DNA of 64,000 nt from Torymus aiolomorphi (Eukaryota; Arthropoda; Insecta; Hymenoptera; Torymidae), in contig CM070873.1 in the NCBI GenBank assembly GCA_036365515.1, positions 67,391,529 to 67,455,528 on the forward strand, in the 5' to 3' direction. The notes under the pieces were generated by a model. It had not been told where the DNA came from. It saw only the letters and a list, made by a program, of their open reading frames with translations, and made no database searches. The position numbers and the translations under genes are program-made. This document shows, one piece after another, positions 9,612 to 21,912 of the stretch; the stretch's first letter is position 1; each line of letters starts with the position of its first letter.

Positions 9612-10310
9612 GTTAAATTGTAGTGTGTTTACCTTCTACTTAATCCACCTCAAATTCCTAGAAATGACACGCGATGTTGCGTACTTGAGCAGAGCGCTTG
9701 TCCTTTGTCTTCGCGGCTGCGGTCGCGACTCCTCGTGCGCGAATGTACGCTCCTACCGTCTAGAATGTGCAGACACATTTTTAAACATTTTTCTCCCACG
9801 AGTGTGATTGTGTCACCCTCATTTTGCTCGATACACATATGAATGTAGTTTAATAATAATTTAAGTGTGTTAAATTGCAGTGTGCTTGCCTTATACTGAA
9901 GGCAAGCACACTAATCCATCTCAACGCAGGGCAGCGCTGAACCGGGCTGGCGAATATACTGAGGGAGGGCCAGAAACGCAGGGCCGCGCTGAACCGGGCT
10001 GGCGAATCTGTTGAGGGCAAGAAACGCGGGGCTGCGCTGAACCGGGCTGGTGAATCTATTTCGTTCAAGAAACGCAAAGCCACGGTAAAAACGTGCCGGC
10101 AAATCTAATATTCCCTGCATGAAACGCAGAGCCACAATAAAGTGTGCCGGCAAATCTGTTTACCTTTTTGGTCTGATACCCTCTGCAACTAATTATCTCT
10201 CATCTATAAGTTTAGTGTGTAAAATGGTAGTGTGCTTACCTTATACTTAATCCACCTGAAAGTCCTCGAAACGACACGCGTTGCTGCGTACTTGAGCAGA
10301 GCGCTTCCTT
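9612..10310. repeat. Direct repeats enclosing a ~49-bp minisatellite
   Basis: A block beginning GTGTGTTAAATTG, then TAATCCACCT and GACACGCG...GCGTACTTGAGCAGAGCGCTT, occurs at 9612-9705 and 10213-10310, with a partial copy at 9865-9925. Between them, 9923-10165 holds about five diverging units of 48-51 bases (AAACGCAGGGCCGCGCTGAA, CCGGGCTGGCGAATCT). ORFs over this stretch are translations of the repeat. Confidence 0.8.
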
Positions 10311-10424
10311 GAGGACCTTCCGTCTGTGGAGCTCGGCCTGCAATGACGCGCTTTTTGATTTACAGTTGACTGTAATGACTGCCTGCTTCTCATTGGTCAG
10401 AGCATATCGCCATCGTCTAGTGAT

Positions 10425-10525
10425 GTGAGCTGGTCAATTGACTGGTCAATTGACCAGTCAATTGACCGTCATGACCCTGACCTGACAAAAAAAATTTTGA
10501 CTGATAATTGACCCTGACCGGTCAC
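10425..10525. repeat. Cluster of self-complementary GGTCAATTGACC motifs
   Basis: Tandem GGTCAATTGACTGGTCAATTGACCAGTCAATTGACC and variants form overlapping palindromes. It could be a hairpin, a binding-site array or a repeat relic; no neighbouring gene clarifies it. Confidence 0.7.
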
Positions 10526-12670
10526 ACTTCTGCGTGATAGTAAAATCTGCATCTATATAGAGTATAGAACATGGTGTAAGGAAATAGAGTGTGCTATTGC
10601 GCAACCTTCTTTAGGGACCAATAGAATTCTCATCCCAAATCGGTCATATTGAACTTTAAACCAATAAAATCAGCGCGCGAGTGGTATGTTACATTTATCA
10701 TATCGTGAGTTAGTTTAAAATTAGTTAATTAATATATATTTCAAAGATCTCAAGTAATCAACTGGTTACTGATTAAAGTATTAAAACAAAAAACTATTAA
10801 TACTGTTCTGATTACAGTTAAATTTCTAACCTCCAAATTTTTGTATTGTAGGAATAAATTAAAATAAATACAATTCAAGATTCAATAAAAAATATTGGGT
10901 ATTACCAGATGTTAAAAGGTAAATAAAATTTTAAATTCTTAATATTAATTGTATATAGGTATAACTAAGGTAAATAAAGAGCGCGCGCAGCGCGCTTGAA
11001 CTTGCCGCGGTTATCCTTAAGGGTCTATCCAGATGCTAAGTACCACCACCACCGTATGAATACCAGCGACGTATACCTATATATGTAATATATATATACA
11101 CATCCCTAGCATTCATATGGTGGCGGTGGTGGCATGACAATGATAGAGTATTGCGAGCTCATAGTGTTGTATCCGAGTCCTCGTTGCTATAGAAGAAGAC
11201 GTTGCTCCAGCCTTCCCAGTGCAGTTTCAAATCCTGTAACGCATCTCTATAGCATCTTATGTATTTTTAAGCTGACTTTATCTTTCTGTGAGTAGGTTAG
11301 CTTAATATAAAAATAAAATTTTACCATTTCTCAGTTTTAGCTGAGACATAGCTTGTGTACTCTCTAGTACTGTAAAACAGAGAAATTGCATAATTTCATT
11401 TTTTTATTAATTTATACTTACTTGCAGATAGATAAGCACAGAAAACTGAGAAATGACATAATTTCATTTTTATATTATTTTATAATCGCCTATCAGATTT
11501 AGCAGACATATTGACGACGTCACAGTGTTTAATATTTACTTAGAGACGATTAGAGACGATGTGATTTAGTATTTAATTAGGAGTATAAGAATTATCGTAA
11601 TCCACTCCTGTAACACATCTCTTGTAACTAATGTATCTTGGAACTGTTTTTATGTTCCTGTAAGTAGGTATAATTTTATAAAAAAAAATTTAATTCCGCA
11701 ATTTCTCTGTTTTTCAATACTACCCTTAAGGCTGAAAAACGGGGGTGCGAGACCGAAAAAAAATTCTAGCTCGTAAAATCGAACTTACAATCGAGCGGCT
11801 CTAGCTGCATGATTATAGCGCGCGCGTTCAAGCGGCGAGCGCACGAGATAGGCGGATGTGACGCAATGTCCACGCATACAACGGAGTTACGTAGCCATGC
11901 GAAACTAAGCGAGACAATTATTAAAATTATTTGCAAACCCAAGTAGGCGTGGGACATTCTAAAATATGATTTTTCAAATTATTAAAATTTCAACTCCACT
12001 AGAGTAATAAATGTGTATAATATAATAACATTTTTTTATATTATAGACTATAATTAATTATATTTCAAAGGAATATTGTGTTTTGATGACATCACATAAA
12101 TGCAAACTGTAAAATCGTTTAGGCACATATGGATTTTGACTTGGGATTTTCGTTTTATTTTCCTTGCGTCTAAATAAACCAATTAAAGGCTTTTTTACGC
12201 ATCGCCGAATTGTATTTTCGTGTTGTAAATCGTACTTTCGGGTATAGAGTTAAGCGATATTCTAATTATTCTTTGAATAAAAATGTTTTTTAAATTCCAT
12301 CGCACCGTAAGATAATTGGAAATTGTACTCTTACTGTTGAGGTATTTGATTGTTGATTAAGATTTAATCAATAATATATTAGGCCTTACAGAATGGGAAT
12401 ATGTATTATGAGAGAGTTATATATATAGTTTTCAAAAGCGCTTATAATCGGAACGTATACTAGCTCGCGACAATTACAAAGTCGAAGAAAGTCGGAGCGC
12501 GGCGAAACATATATAAATAAATACTCGGCCGCTCGAGCGAGCCGCAAGCTATAGGTATAGTTGGAATCTGTAGCGGCCGAGCCCAGCAGCGCAGAAGCCA
12601 TGGAGAGAGAGATAGCTGCCGCATAGGCGTAGAGAGCGCAGACGACGGGCGACAGTAGGGCCTGACTGTT
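10526..12670. other. Gene-poor AT-rich stretch
   Basis: No convincing gene. It contains a strong hairpin at 11041-11135 (CCACCACCACCGTATGAATA against ATTCATATGGTGGCGGTGGTGG around a TA-rich loop). Related segments with AGAAAT and CATAATTTCATTTTT recur at about 11380-11480. A moderately GC-rich patch lies at 11765-11890. Confidence 0.5.
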
Positions 12671-13126
12671 GTTAAATGTAATAGTATGACGTATTCAAAA
12701 ATTAGTCTGCTGCCCTTGAATAACATTACTTCAATACAAATATACATACAGATCAAGAAAATTAAAATCTGTGAACAAGGATAGTGCTCAATCGTCAGGT
12801 CATAGAGTAGCTTTAGTTTGTACTATGTTATTTCTTAGAGAAAAATATGAAACACAATTCCTGAGGTTTACTGAACACACAGGGATACAAGCCCTTTTTG
12901 CATAAAATAATGATCTTATTTAACATTCATTTTACAAAGATACACTTTTATCACGCTTGTTTTAATTCCATTATTAAGACTACCCTCTGAATAAATTTAT
13001 TCAAAACATATTGATCTGCCCTTCACTCGCAAAGCCCATGAATGGTGATTGTGAAGATTGAATGGCATATTGCAGTAATGTTATTCAAGGGCAGCATTTA
13101 TGAATACGTCATACTATTACATTTAA
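12671..13126. mobile_element. MITE-like element with ~55-bp inverted ends
   Basis: TAAATGTAATAGTATGACGT...GCCCTTGAATAACATT at 12671-12727 is found inverted at 13077-13126, with a short gap in one arm. The 350-base interior is AT-rich and non-coding. Confidence 0.75.
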
Positions 13127-14209
13127 GAACAGGTACGTTTTTTCATTTATAATTGAATTGATAATAAAACGATCCAAAGATCATAAATGACAATGTTATT
13201 TCTCTTTTGATTAATTATTCATCTGTAACTCTAATAGTGTATGCATTTAAAGTTGTCAATTCATAGTATATGCATGCTGACATAAATAAAAAAAGCAACT
13301 AAAATAGTATATTATGCACCAAGGGAATAAAGTGGGCTGTGGGCTCCCTGCGCGAGAGTTGTCCTGAGCGAAGCGAGGGCGACAAACGCGCAGGTTCGCA
13401 CAACCCACTGTATTCACGAGTGCAATATACGACTTTTTAACACAACTATCATAAAGTTCGTACTCGTTTCCCGCTGAAAAGGGAAAAAATGCTGCATATT
13501 GATTCCCTAACCTCACTCTCATTTCCAGCGCAACGCACTGTTTGTGCCCGAGCCGAAGGCGAGGGCACATGTACATGGCGCTGGGGACTAGAGTGGGGGT
13601 AGGGAATGAACGTAGCTTTTTTTTACCACTTCGGCGAGAATAAAGTATGAACTTTATGATGGGGTGTGTTAAAAAGTTGATTATTAGTCAATCATGTTAA
13701 AATTAATTTTAATATTTATGGAGCTGCGGCGTAGACCTTTGCTAAATAAAGTAAATTAACTTAACAAATTCCCCATTCTTTTCCATATATCCCTATAGCT
13801 AGATCACCTGAAACATGTTAAAAAATACACAAAGCATCAATTTTCTTATAGAATATTATTAGAAATAAAAGAGAAATATAAACAAAGTTTAGTAATCTGA
13901 TAATTATAAAATTGACTTCAGAAGGTTATGTTTCACTACGTAATCGTTACCGCAAGTATTCAAACAAACAACCACGTGGTCAGCTGTGGCCCGCGCGAGC
14001 ATACGACGGTGCGCGTTCCGAAAACGATCTAAAAACGGTGAAACAAAAGCGGGGGGGGGGGGGGGCCACTTCGGCCATGTTGAAATGATTTGGCCGGAAG
14101 CACTGTGTGCCGGGAGCCCAAACGGTGTTTGTCGAGTCGAGACGCACTCATGATATGGCCTCAGGAACCTCTGAACAGCAGTACAGCACACATCATTTTC
14201 GCTCCCTCC

Positions 14210-14250
<41 letters not shown>

Positions 14251-14395
14251 GAGATAAGTATTTGTAATAAAAATTGATTTTCTTCGTGGCAAGCGCTCGA
14301 CTCGTGCGGACATCCTGCCTTTTGCCTCATAAACTTGATTCACCGGCCGTGTTCACCACGGCCCAGTGTTTCGTATTTTTGAGGTTAGATTGGCA
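13127..14395. other. Non-coding stretch with GC-rich patches and simple repeats
   Basis: No gene recognised. A GC-rich patch at 13320-13620 includes CGAAGCGAGGGCGACAAACG and similar sequence; a poly-G run lies near 14050; a (CT)n microsatellite is at 14213-14245. This stretch would be upstream of the possible gene at 14396. Confidence 0.5.
14213..14245. repeat. (CT)n microsatellite
   Basis: About 16 consecutive CT units. Confidence 0.95.
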
Positions 14396-14967
14396 ATGTC
14401 GAATGGCAGAACTTACGTTCCGCGTCCGCGGATGGTCCGGGTGTGGGACGTCGAGGATCGCGCTATAGTAATAAAAAATTTAGAAAGAGATGGATCTCAA
14501 GACAGTGCAATACCGGGCTTGGTAGCAGTCGTTGCCGAGGATAGAGATACTGTCGTGCTTCCAGTTGTTGCACCTGCTGAGGACTCGACGTCAACGATGA
14601 GAACGAGGAAAAGAGCCAAAAAAAAAAATAAGAGGATACCGAGAGCGCAGAGAATTAGAAAAAGGATCCACTATGAGGCCGAACAACGGGCTACGGAAAA
14701 TAATAGTAGTTATTATGCTGAAGCACAAAAGGTATATTTATGACTCCCTGACGATGGTCCGGTTTTGTAAATATATTTTTATTATAAAAATTAAATGCAA
14801 TACTTATTTATATTTCGATCTTTACTTTTTAGCTCAAGGAGAAATATAAAGAAGAGGCCAAATTGAAAGTGGAAAAACCCCTTCTAAATCATGTAGATAA
14901 GATATTAGAAGTTTATGTGTGTTTTTTTATGCACGCAATACACGGTGCCACATACGTACGATTGTAA
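14396..14967 (+). CDS. Possible two-exon gene, basic protein, unrecognised
   Basis: Exon 1 runs 14396-14731 from the ATG in GGCAATGTCG and ends AAG|GTATAT. Exon 2 starts after CTTTTTAG at 14833 in the same phase and reads to TAA at 14967, giving about 157 residues. The middle is strongly basic (RTRKRAKKKNKRI, then RAQRIRKRIHYEAEQRA), and the exon join gives a continuous charged, probably helical stretch (AEAQK + LKEKYKEEAKLKVEK). This continuity is the main support for the splice. A nuclear or nucleic-acid-binding role is only a guess. It could instead be a leftover Polinton or other element gene, since a Polinton relic begins about 1 kb downstream. Confidence 0.42.
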
Positions 14968-15058
14968 AAACAAACATCGCATATGCTTCCAATGCTGGGA
15001 GAAAATCGGTCGGAGGGAAAGACCATATCCGCAATTCAAGACCGAAATTAAAATAGCA

Positions 15059-15982
15059 CCTACTGAAAAAACCCTTGTGTGAACCCAAATGTGTACCCAC
15101 ATGGTTCCCATAAGCGTTTCCCTATGAGTTCCCACGTGGTTTCCCACATGGGAAACCATTCGGCTAATTGACTGGGGATCCCATGTGGGGACCTGTATGG
15201 GATCCCTGGAGAGTTGATGAAAATTAGTTTACACACAATTTATTTAAATTATGTATTGTTTAGTAATGCATTAAATATTGTATAATAAATTTTCGGATAC
15301 CATTTTATGCTTTATTAGATAACAAATTTTTAGTTCCCATTGTAAAGGGGATATCAAAAACAAGGCAAGCCTTGTAATTCGGACTCTTCGTAAAGACTCA
15401 TTTGCACGTTTAAATTACACGGCTTATATACTCTCGGCCATCCCGTGTATCCACAGAAAGCACTACCAGAGCGCAGCATAGCGGCAACAAAGGAGAACTT
15501 GTGATGGGCGGCTCTCGGCAAAGAAGCTTCGGCTATTTATCCGCTATGTGGCGCTTCAGTAGTGCTTTCTGTGGATGCACGGGATGGCCGAGAGTATATA
15601 AACCGTGTAAGTAAAACGTGCAAATGACTCTTTACGAAGAGTTCGAATTACAAGGCTTGCCTTGTTTTTGATATCCCCTTTACAATGGGAACTAACAATT
15701 TGTTATCTAATAAAGCATAAAATGGTATCCGAAAATTTATTATTATACAATATTTAATGCATGGCTAAATAATACTTAATTTAAATAAATTGTGTGCAAA
15801 CTAATTTTCATCAACTCTCCGGGGATCCCATACAGGTCCCCACATGGGATCCCCAGTCAATTAGTCAGATGGTTTCCCATATGGGAAATCACGTGGGAAC
15901 TCATTGGGAAACGCTTATGGGTACTCTTGTAAGAACCCATATGGGTACACATTTGGGTTCACACAAGGGTTTTTTCAGTAGG
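15059..15982. mobile_element. 924-bp palindromic foldback element
   Basis: CCTACTGAAAAAACCCTTGT at 15059 returns inverted as ACAAGGGTTTTTTCAGTAGG ending at 15982. Arms of about 430-460 bases are nearly identical and meet around 15490-15540. They contain clusters of CCCACATGGG-type motifs (15090-15200 and 15820-15960). It lies immediately before the open part of the Polinton protease, so it probably interrupted that gene. No clear target-site duplication. Confidence 0.9.
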
Positions 15983-16350
15983 AGATGATACGGTCCAAGT
16001 CCTGGCCAATCATGATTTGCTCAAGTATGCAAAGCTGTTAGAAATTCCAAATTTTCGTGGCGTGTTTATGCGAAACGTACTACCATCTACTGGCCCACAT
16101 TATCGCGAGTCAGCCATAATCAATCTTGATGATGTAAGCGGCCCCGGAACTCATTGGGTAGCTTATCGAAAACGAGGTAAAGACGTTGTATACTTTGATA
16201 GCTTTGGCGATCTTCAACCTCCTCTCGATTTGATTGTATCTCGGACTTGACAGAGTCAAGTACAATCACGAGAGGTATCAGGATTTTGACACTTACAATT
16301 GTGGACATTTGTGTTTGCAGTTTCTGTGCAACAGTCTCAAACGTATATAA
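15981..16350 (+). pseudogene. Polinton/Maverick adenain-type cysteine protease, broken
   Basis: The protein reads IPNFRGVFMRNVLP, then GTHWVAYRKRGK and YFDSFGDLQPP, and after a frameshift near 16245 continues KYNHERYQDFDTYNCGHLCLQFL to a stop at 16350. His of GTHW and Cys of NCGHLC match the catalytic His and Cys of the adenovirus-like capsid-maturation protease encoded by Polintons, which processes capsid proteins inside the particle. The 5' part is absent, cut by the foldback element ending at 15982. With the capsid-like gene just downstream this marks a decayed Polinton. Confidence 0.8.
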
Positions 16351-16385
16351 GGGGGGTGAGGGAAAAACTGCGCATTCTTTATATC

Positions 16386-17061
16386 ATGGCTGATTCACTG
16401 ACTTTGAGTCTTTCGGACACTTCGGCACTACTCGAAGCACAATACTTTCCTCCAATTGAACTCTCACGAAATAAGAGCTGTTCTCGGTCTGGTAGAACTT
16501 TTATCTTTCAACTCTATACCCAACATCGATGAGGATAATAATATGTTTTACGAGGATAAAGAGGTAGTTATTTTGCCTACTGGTAGTTATGAAATCGAGG
16601 ATATAGAGAGTTATTTACACGAATTTCTCTCACCCAAGGGCATACTAATCAGTATAAAGCCAAATAATAACACATTACGCAGTGAAATCAAGTGTACTCA
16701 TCAAATTGATTTTCGACTGCAGGATTCCATAGGTAAGTTGTTGGGTTTCACTCAACGCATTCTCGAACTAAACATCACTCACAGTTCCGATCTACCCGTG
16801 AGCATTCTCAAAATTAATGCTTTGAGAGTGGAGTGCAACGTGACAGCTGGCGCCTATATAAACGAACGAAGAGTGCACACGATACACGAATTCTTTCCAG
16901 CAGTACCACCAGGGTATAAAATAATCGAGGTTCCATCGCAAGTCATCTATCTGCCAATCACAGACAAGACTATTGTGACATTGTGTTTGCCCACACTACG
17001 AGGGTGCCTACAAAACAAACTGCGCACTTCACAACGGCAAACTTCTGAAAAAATTCTATAA
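16386..17061 (+). pseudogene. Polinton minor capsid (penton-like) protein, frameshifted
   Basis: Starts MADSLTLSLSDTSALLEAQYFPPIELS; the frame slips at about 16465 and continues GLVELLSFNSIPNIDED and PTGSYEIEDIESYLHEF through VECNVTAGAYINERRVHTIH, EFFPAVPPGYKIIEVPSQVI and YLPITDKTI. I recognise this order of blocks from the minor capsid/penton-type protein that accompanies the protease in arthropod Polintons, where it forms the capsid vertices. The last ~25 residues after TIVTLCLPT look scrambled. A further short frame (17065-17265, lysine-rich) follows and may be remnant sequence. The element is inactive. Confidence 0.7.
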
Positions 17062-17279
17062 AAATTGCAAGACATCTATAGATTGGGAGTAGATGCTTCA
17101 TTCGTGTCCCAGACATCGTACAAGATAGGTCAAAGCTCAAGTTTAAACGCTCCTCTTACTGAACAGGAGAAAAAAGAGGATTCAAAGTGGAAAAAATATT
17201 CTCAAAAGTATTCCACGAATACCAATTCTATGCTTCAACATGACAATTATAAAAGATTAAAATAAAAAATTTAGACTGC

Positions 17280-17706
17280 TCTGCCGGTGACGTTGGGTTA
17301 TCGATTGCAGGTAAGGTAGAGTTGGGGTTATCGACTGTTGGTAATGGAGCGCGCGGAACATAGGTTATCAACGGCGGATCACCCTGCAATTACCACCTAC
17401 CGGCAAGGTAGTGCTCTATCTTACCGACTGAGTTAGGGTTCTGCCGGTAAGGTAGAGTTGGATTATTGACCTCCCTGCATTTACCATCCACCGACAAGGT
17501 AGTGCTCTACCTTACTGATCGAGTTAGGGTTCTGCTGATAAGGTAGAGTTGGGTTATTGACATCATACAATTACCATCCACCGGCAAGGTAGTGATCTGA
17601 CTTACCGACTGAGTTAGGGTTCTGCCGGTAAGCCAGGGTTGGGTTATTGGCCTCCCTGCAATCACCATACACCGGCAAGGTAGTGCTCTACCTTACCGAC
17701 CGAGCG
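17280..17706. repeat. ~90-bp minisatellite
   Basis: GAGTTAGGGTTCTGCCGGTAA begins units at 17430, 17521 and 17611; each continues with TTACCATCCACCGGCAAGGT and GTGCTCTACCTTACCGACTG. A degenerate unit precedes from 17280. It separates the Polinton relic from the Penelope-like fragment. Confidence 0.88.
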
Positions 17707-17734
17707 CCAGCTTAGCTGGTAACTGCGCCCGGAG

Positions 17735-18800
17735 TTATATAGCTCCTCTACTTTTATGGTTTTCATTGTATTTAATTTTGGTTAATCTTGTGTGGATATG
17801 TCTGTTAATAAATTTGTTTAGATAATTATTATTTTTAAGCAATTTGGCCAAAATATTTAAATTTTTTGTGTGAAATTCTCGGTTTGATAATGTAATTTCC
17901 CTATCAACGAGATTATACACAATATTTATTTTTGTTGTGGTGGATGATAAAGAGTTATAATTGATTAATCTGCCCGATGAAATTGGTTTATTATACCAAT
18001 CTGTCATGATCATGTTACCTTTCCGTATTAGTAAAATGTCTACAAAATTAATTTTGTTATCTAGTTCTCGTTCACAGGTGAATTGTAATTTTTCATTATA
18101 AGAATTGAAACATAAAATAACGTTTGAAAATCGTAATTCTCTTTTAAAATTTTTAAACAGTTGGTCTCTAAGTCATCCATCACAATGTCTGCAAGCAGTG
18201 GGGAAATAGGAGAACCCATAGATGTACTGTATATTTGTTTATAGAATTTTTTGTCAAAAGAGAAAAAGGTATTAGAAAATAAAAATTTTGTGTACGTGAC
18301 AATTTCATGGAATGGAATTTTGCATCGATTATGTATAGAATTAAATTTTCTATCTGAACTATCTAATACTAACTATAGTGATATGTTTATAAATAAAGAA
18401 ATGTCATCTGAAGAAAGTAAGATATAATCGTCAGGGATAGTAACTGTTTTTAATTTTTGTTTTAACTCCAAGCTGTTATTGATACGAGACGTTGGAATAT
18501 TGACAGAAAATTTAATTTCATTATAAATAGTTTTTGCTAAAAAGTGATTCGGACTGTTAACCAAAGAGATTATTGGACGCAATGGTACATTTTTTTTGTC
18601 AATTTTCGGTAAACCGTAACATTTTGCTAAAATAGTACTAGAACATGAAAGTGCGTTGTTATGAAATTTAGTTCGAAAATGATCATTATCATTAAGATGT
18701 TTAAGAATCGCAGAAGTATCGGCTTGTAAACTTTTTAATGGGTTCTTATTTATACTTTGGTAAGTAGTTGTATCTGATAATAAATTATGCATTTTTTCTT
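17735..18800 (-). pseudogene. Penelope-like retroelement reverse transcriptase, defective
   Basis: On the minus strand: YGLPKIDKKNVPLRPIISLV (RT motif region), LLSSDDISLFINISL (first catalytic Asp block), then in another frame STSMGSPISPLLADIVMDDLE, and later INFVDILLIRKG and MTDWYNKPISSGRLINY. This order is that of Penelope-like RTs, which copy RNA at the target end. The box with the paired catalytic Asp (YVDD type) that should fall between DDLE and INFVD is missing, and at least two frame changes occur. The GIY-YIG endonuclease expected downstream is absent; the minisatellite starts there. A dead 5'- and 3'-truncated copy. Confidence 0.82.
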
Positions 18801-20352
18801 TGTATTAAGTTTTTCGTAGACAGACCGTCACATTGCCTTTGTCAGAAGTTGTAAAAATTAAGTCTGAATTATTTTTGAGAAATCGTTTTTACATGCCTAT
18901 TTACATGCCTTTGTTTGTCAAAGCTTACTTTTAGATTAAGGGAAATTTTTTTTCTTATTTCAGACTATTTAGACGAAGGGAATTCAGAATTTTGTAAACA
19001 GAGCTCGACATTTTTTAATAGGTCCATAATGTCTTTTTTACCAATGCGTTCACTGATGCAAAATTTTGGACCTAAAGACACGACGTTCATTATTTATTTA
19101 TACATAACTAACAACGTCCATTATTTTATTATTACTAATAACGACGTCCATTATTTTATTTATACATTTGTCTAAACTAATTCAAAGTAGAAATAATAAA
19201 ACATTCTACGAAAGTATAAAATAAGACAAGTATCAGTTTTTCCTGGAATCTATAAAAATAAAAAGAATTATTTTCATATGACTTTACAATTAATACTGAA
19301 AAAAGTTTGGCACTCCAGCTGACCCGATGAGTACATACGCTATGCCGATAGTAGGGTCGAATGTTGTACCGCGGTTCGGCACATCTCCTGCCCCGTACTG
19401 GCACAGTTCCTGTCCCGTAAACGTGTCGCGCATGACCCCCTATGGTACAAGCGCGAGCGGTCCCGAAATTCGGGACAAACGCTGTGCCAAAAGTGGATGG
19501 TCTGACACACGCAGCGAAAGGGCGCTGACGAACTGTGATGGAAACAGATGATGTGCCAAATTTTGTTCAGTGTTAGTATATTGTTAATTTATCATCATAC
19601 CTAAAAAAATACACATTTGATTATATTATTTCTGTTAAGTCTTGGCAGTTGAGGGAAATACTTTTATATGGTATTTTTATTTTAGGTTGTAATTGAATAC
19701 TTACTCTTTTGATGATGCAGGTTCTCCGAAATGAATTTGAACAGAGAATTTGAGTAATTAGGTAATAATTATTTATTGATATGAGATTTGGCTTATAACT
19801 TGATATGGGCTCGTACTGACCCTTACAAAATAACTGCTGCTTATTGTCGTTCGGAGTGGTACAGAGTTCGCGGTCTGGCGCGAGATACTAAATTGTGCGA
19901 GTGATTTCCGCTTATTTTATTACATGATGATCTTGACGATGAGTCGAGATCATCTTTTTAACAACTTAAGTACACGCTTAAACGTAAGCCGTTCGATTTC
20001 CAATTAAAAAGTGCTGAATATAAAGAAAATTACGACGCGCGTATGCTTTCGCAAAGTTTGTGACTCGCTACGTCATGCGGTTGCATTGTCGAAATGCTGC
20101 GTCGTTTAAATTCGCAATCACGTAATTTTGTGGGTCAGGAAATTACTGATGGGAATATGAATATTTAATTTTAAAAATACGTTACGAACGTAACATTTCA
20201 AAAAATGTTACTAATCTAATCATTTTATCGAGCTCCTTAAAAAAACATTCAAATTTAAAACTTTTGTGAATAACTATACTACCATTTCATAATTGTATTA
20301 ATAATATACTATAACAACCTCTCATAACGTTTTCACACTATGTAATTATTAT
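18801..20352. other. Intergenic, possible Penelope 5' remnants then no gene seen
   Basis: 18801-19175 may include further eroded Penelope N-terminal sequence on the minus strand; AACGTCCATTATTTTATT recurs three times at 19084-19165. 19320-19560 is GC-richer without a convincing product. A small hairpin, GATGATCTTGAC/GTCGAGATCATC, lies at 19925-19955. Confidence 0.4.
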
Positions 20353-21382
20353 TGCTTCCTCACAGAGGAAGCTTTGTAACGGTGAGAAAAATTTTAGAGA
20401 CAAAAAATGTTCAAAAAGATGTTTTAAGGCGATATATGTCGATATTTGTCGATTTTGAGAAAATGTTTTTTCGTAGATGTATGTGTGAGTGTGTATGTAA
20501 ACTATACCTCGAAAACGAATCGACCGATTTTCATCGGACAAAGACTATTCTCTTCGTCCCGCGAAAAAACTCGGTACCCTGATAGATTTGAATTTTTATT
20601 GATTTTCTTTTGTTTTATAACCAAAAAACAATTTTGAATTTTTAGTTTTTTTCGATTTTTTTATATCTTACAGCCATTATTACATAATATAATGAACTTT
20701 TCTTGAAAGGTGTTTAAATTACCTATATTTTCTTTTTTTAATATTTAAATTATCTTCACTCTGTCATTTATTATTAAGGAAAACGTTTTTATATTTCATA
20801 AATTAATTTTTTTTTAAATATTTCGTTTATCGACTTGATTTTTAATCACTTATTATACTCATTGAAGACTATGTTTGGTTAAAATTTCAAGAGATTATCT
20901 TCATTTGTTTTTCAGAAAAAAAATTATCCAATCGTCTTGAGATTTGGAACAGATGTAGCTTTTATATATTGTCAGATCGAGTTCGAACAGAAATAAAGAT
21001 AATCTCTTGAAAATTTAACTAAATATTTTAATAAATAATTGGTTAAAATTGCAAATTGATTAAATATTCTCTAAGATATCAGTATTAAAAACATTAAAAA
21101 AAGCTTTTAATCTCGAATATCTGGCCGTGATGATATTTTTTTGTGTTTTTTGTGGGCAATGAATTTTTTTTTTTTGTAAAATATAAAGTTGTATAATAAT
21201 AACTGCTTTTTAATGATAAAAAATAGAAAGAGTTAAAATAACAAGTCACAAACCATTTAACATAGTCTCACCGTACAAAATAAAGTATTAAATTTTAAAT
21301 ATTGGAATTAAAAATTAATTAAAGGAATCAGTAAATTAAGTTCGAAGAAACTACGTTCCAATGAATTGGCAGCGTTTTTTTA
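20353..21382 (+). repeat. Microsatellite-bearing repeat family, copy 2
   Basis: Starts TGCTTCCTCACAGAGGAAGC followed by TTTGTAACGGTGAGAAAA and ends at AATGAATTGGCAGCGTTTTTTT, as in the other two copies. Internal sequence such as AACGAATCGACCGATTTTCA and TTTTATAACCAAAAAACAAT matches copy 1. Non-coding. Confidence 0.65.
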
Positions 21383-21912
21383 TTATAAAAAGAGAAGCAA
21401 ACATTTCTGAGATGCATATACCACGGTGCTTGTTAAGTAACAGTCATTGCTGTAAGTGCATTATACTCATTTTTACTATATTCTTTCTTAAAGTCCGATT
21501 TCAAATCTCTAGTACTTGGCTTTCTCAAAGTGAATGTGAAACTTTGATCACATTTAGCGAACTCTGAGCCCAACTCAGTTGAGTTTTGAAAGTTTTCTCC
21601 GCGTATAATGAACTAATTTTGTTTTGAGTAAAAACTTAAAGTTTATGATACTCAAATAACTTAATAATTCCAAAAACCTTATATTTTCACCATAATGAAA
21701 AATTATGCACCTCAAATACCAATATATTATTGTATAACAAGACTTATATTTTAATAAACTCTACATGGAGAAATATTTTTGTGTAAAATTTAATATTTTA
21801 ATAAGAACATTTATTATTTTCAACAGGAGCGCTGGGACACACTCGATTTGTGGAATTTTTACTATTTTAAATAGTACTTTTTACGATTTTCAAAGCAAAT
21901 TTTACTTTTTAA

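Noticed and set aside
19327..19551. 74-residue frame in a GC-rich patch
   Set aside because: No homology recognised and no gene signals nearby.
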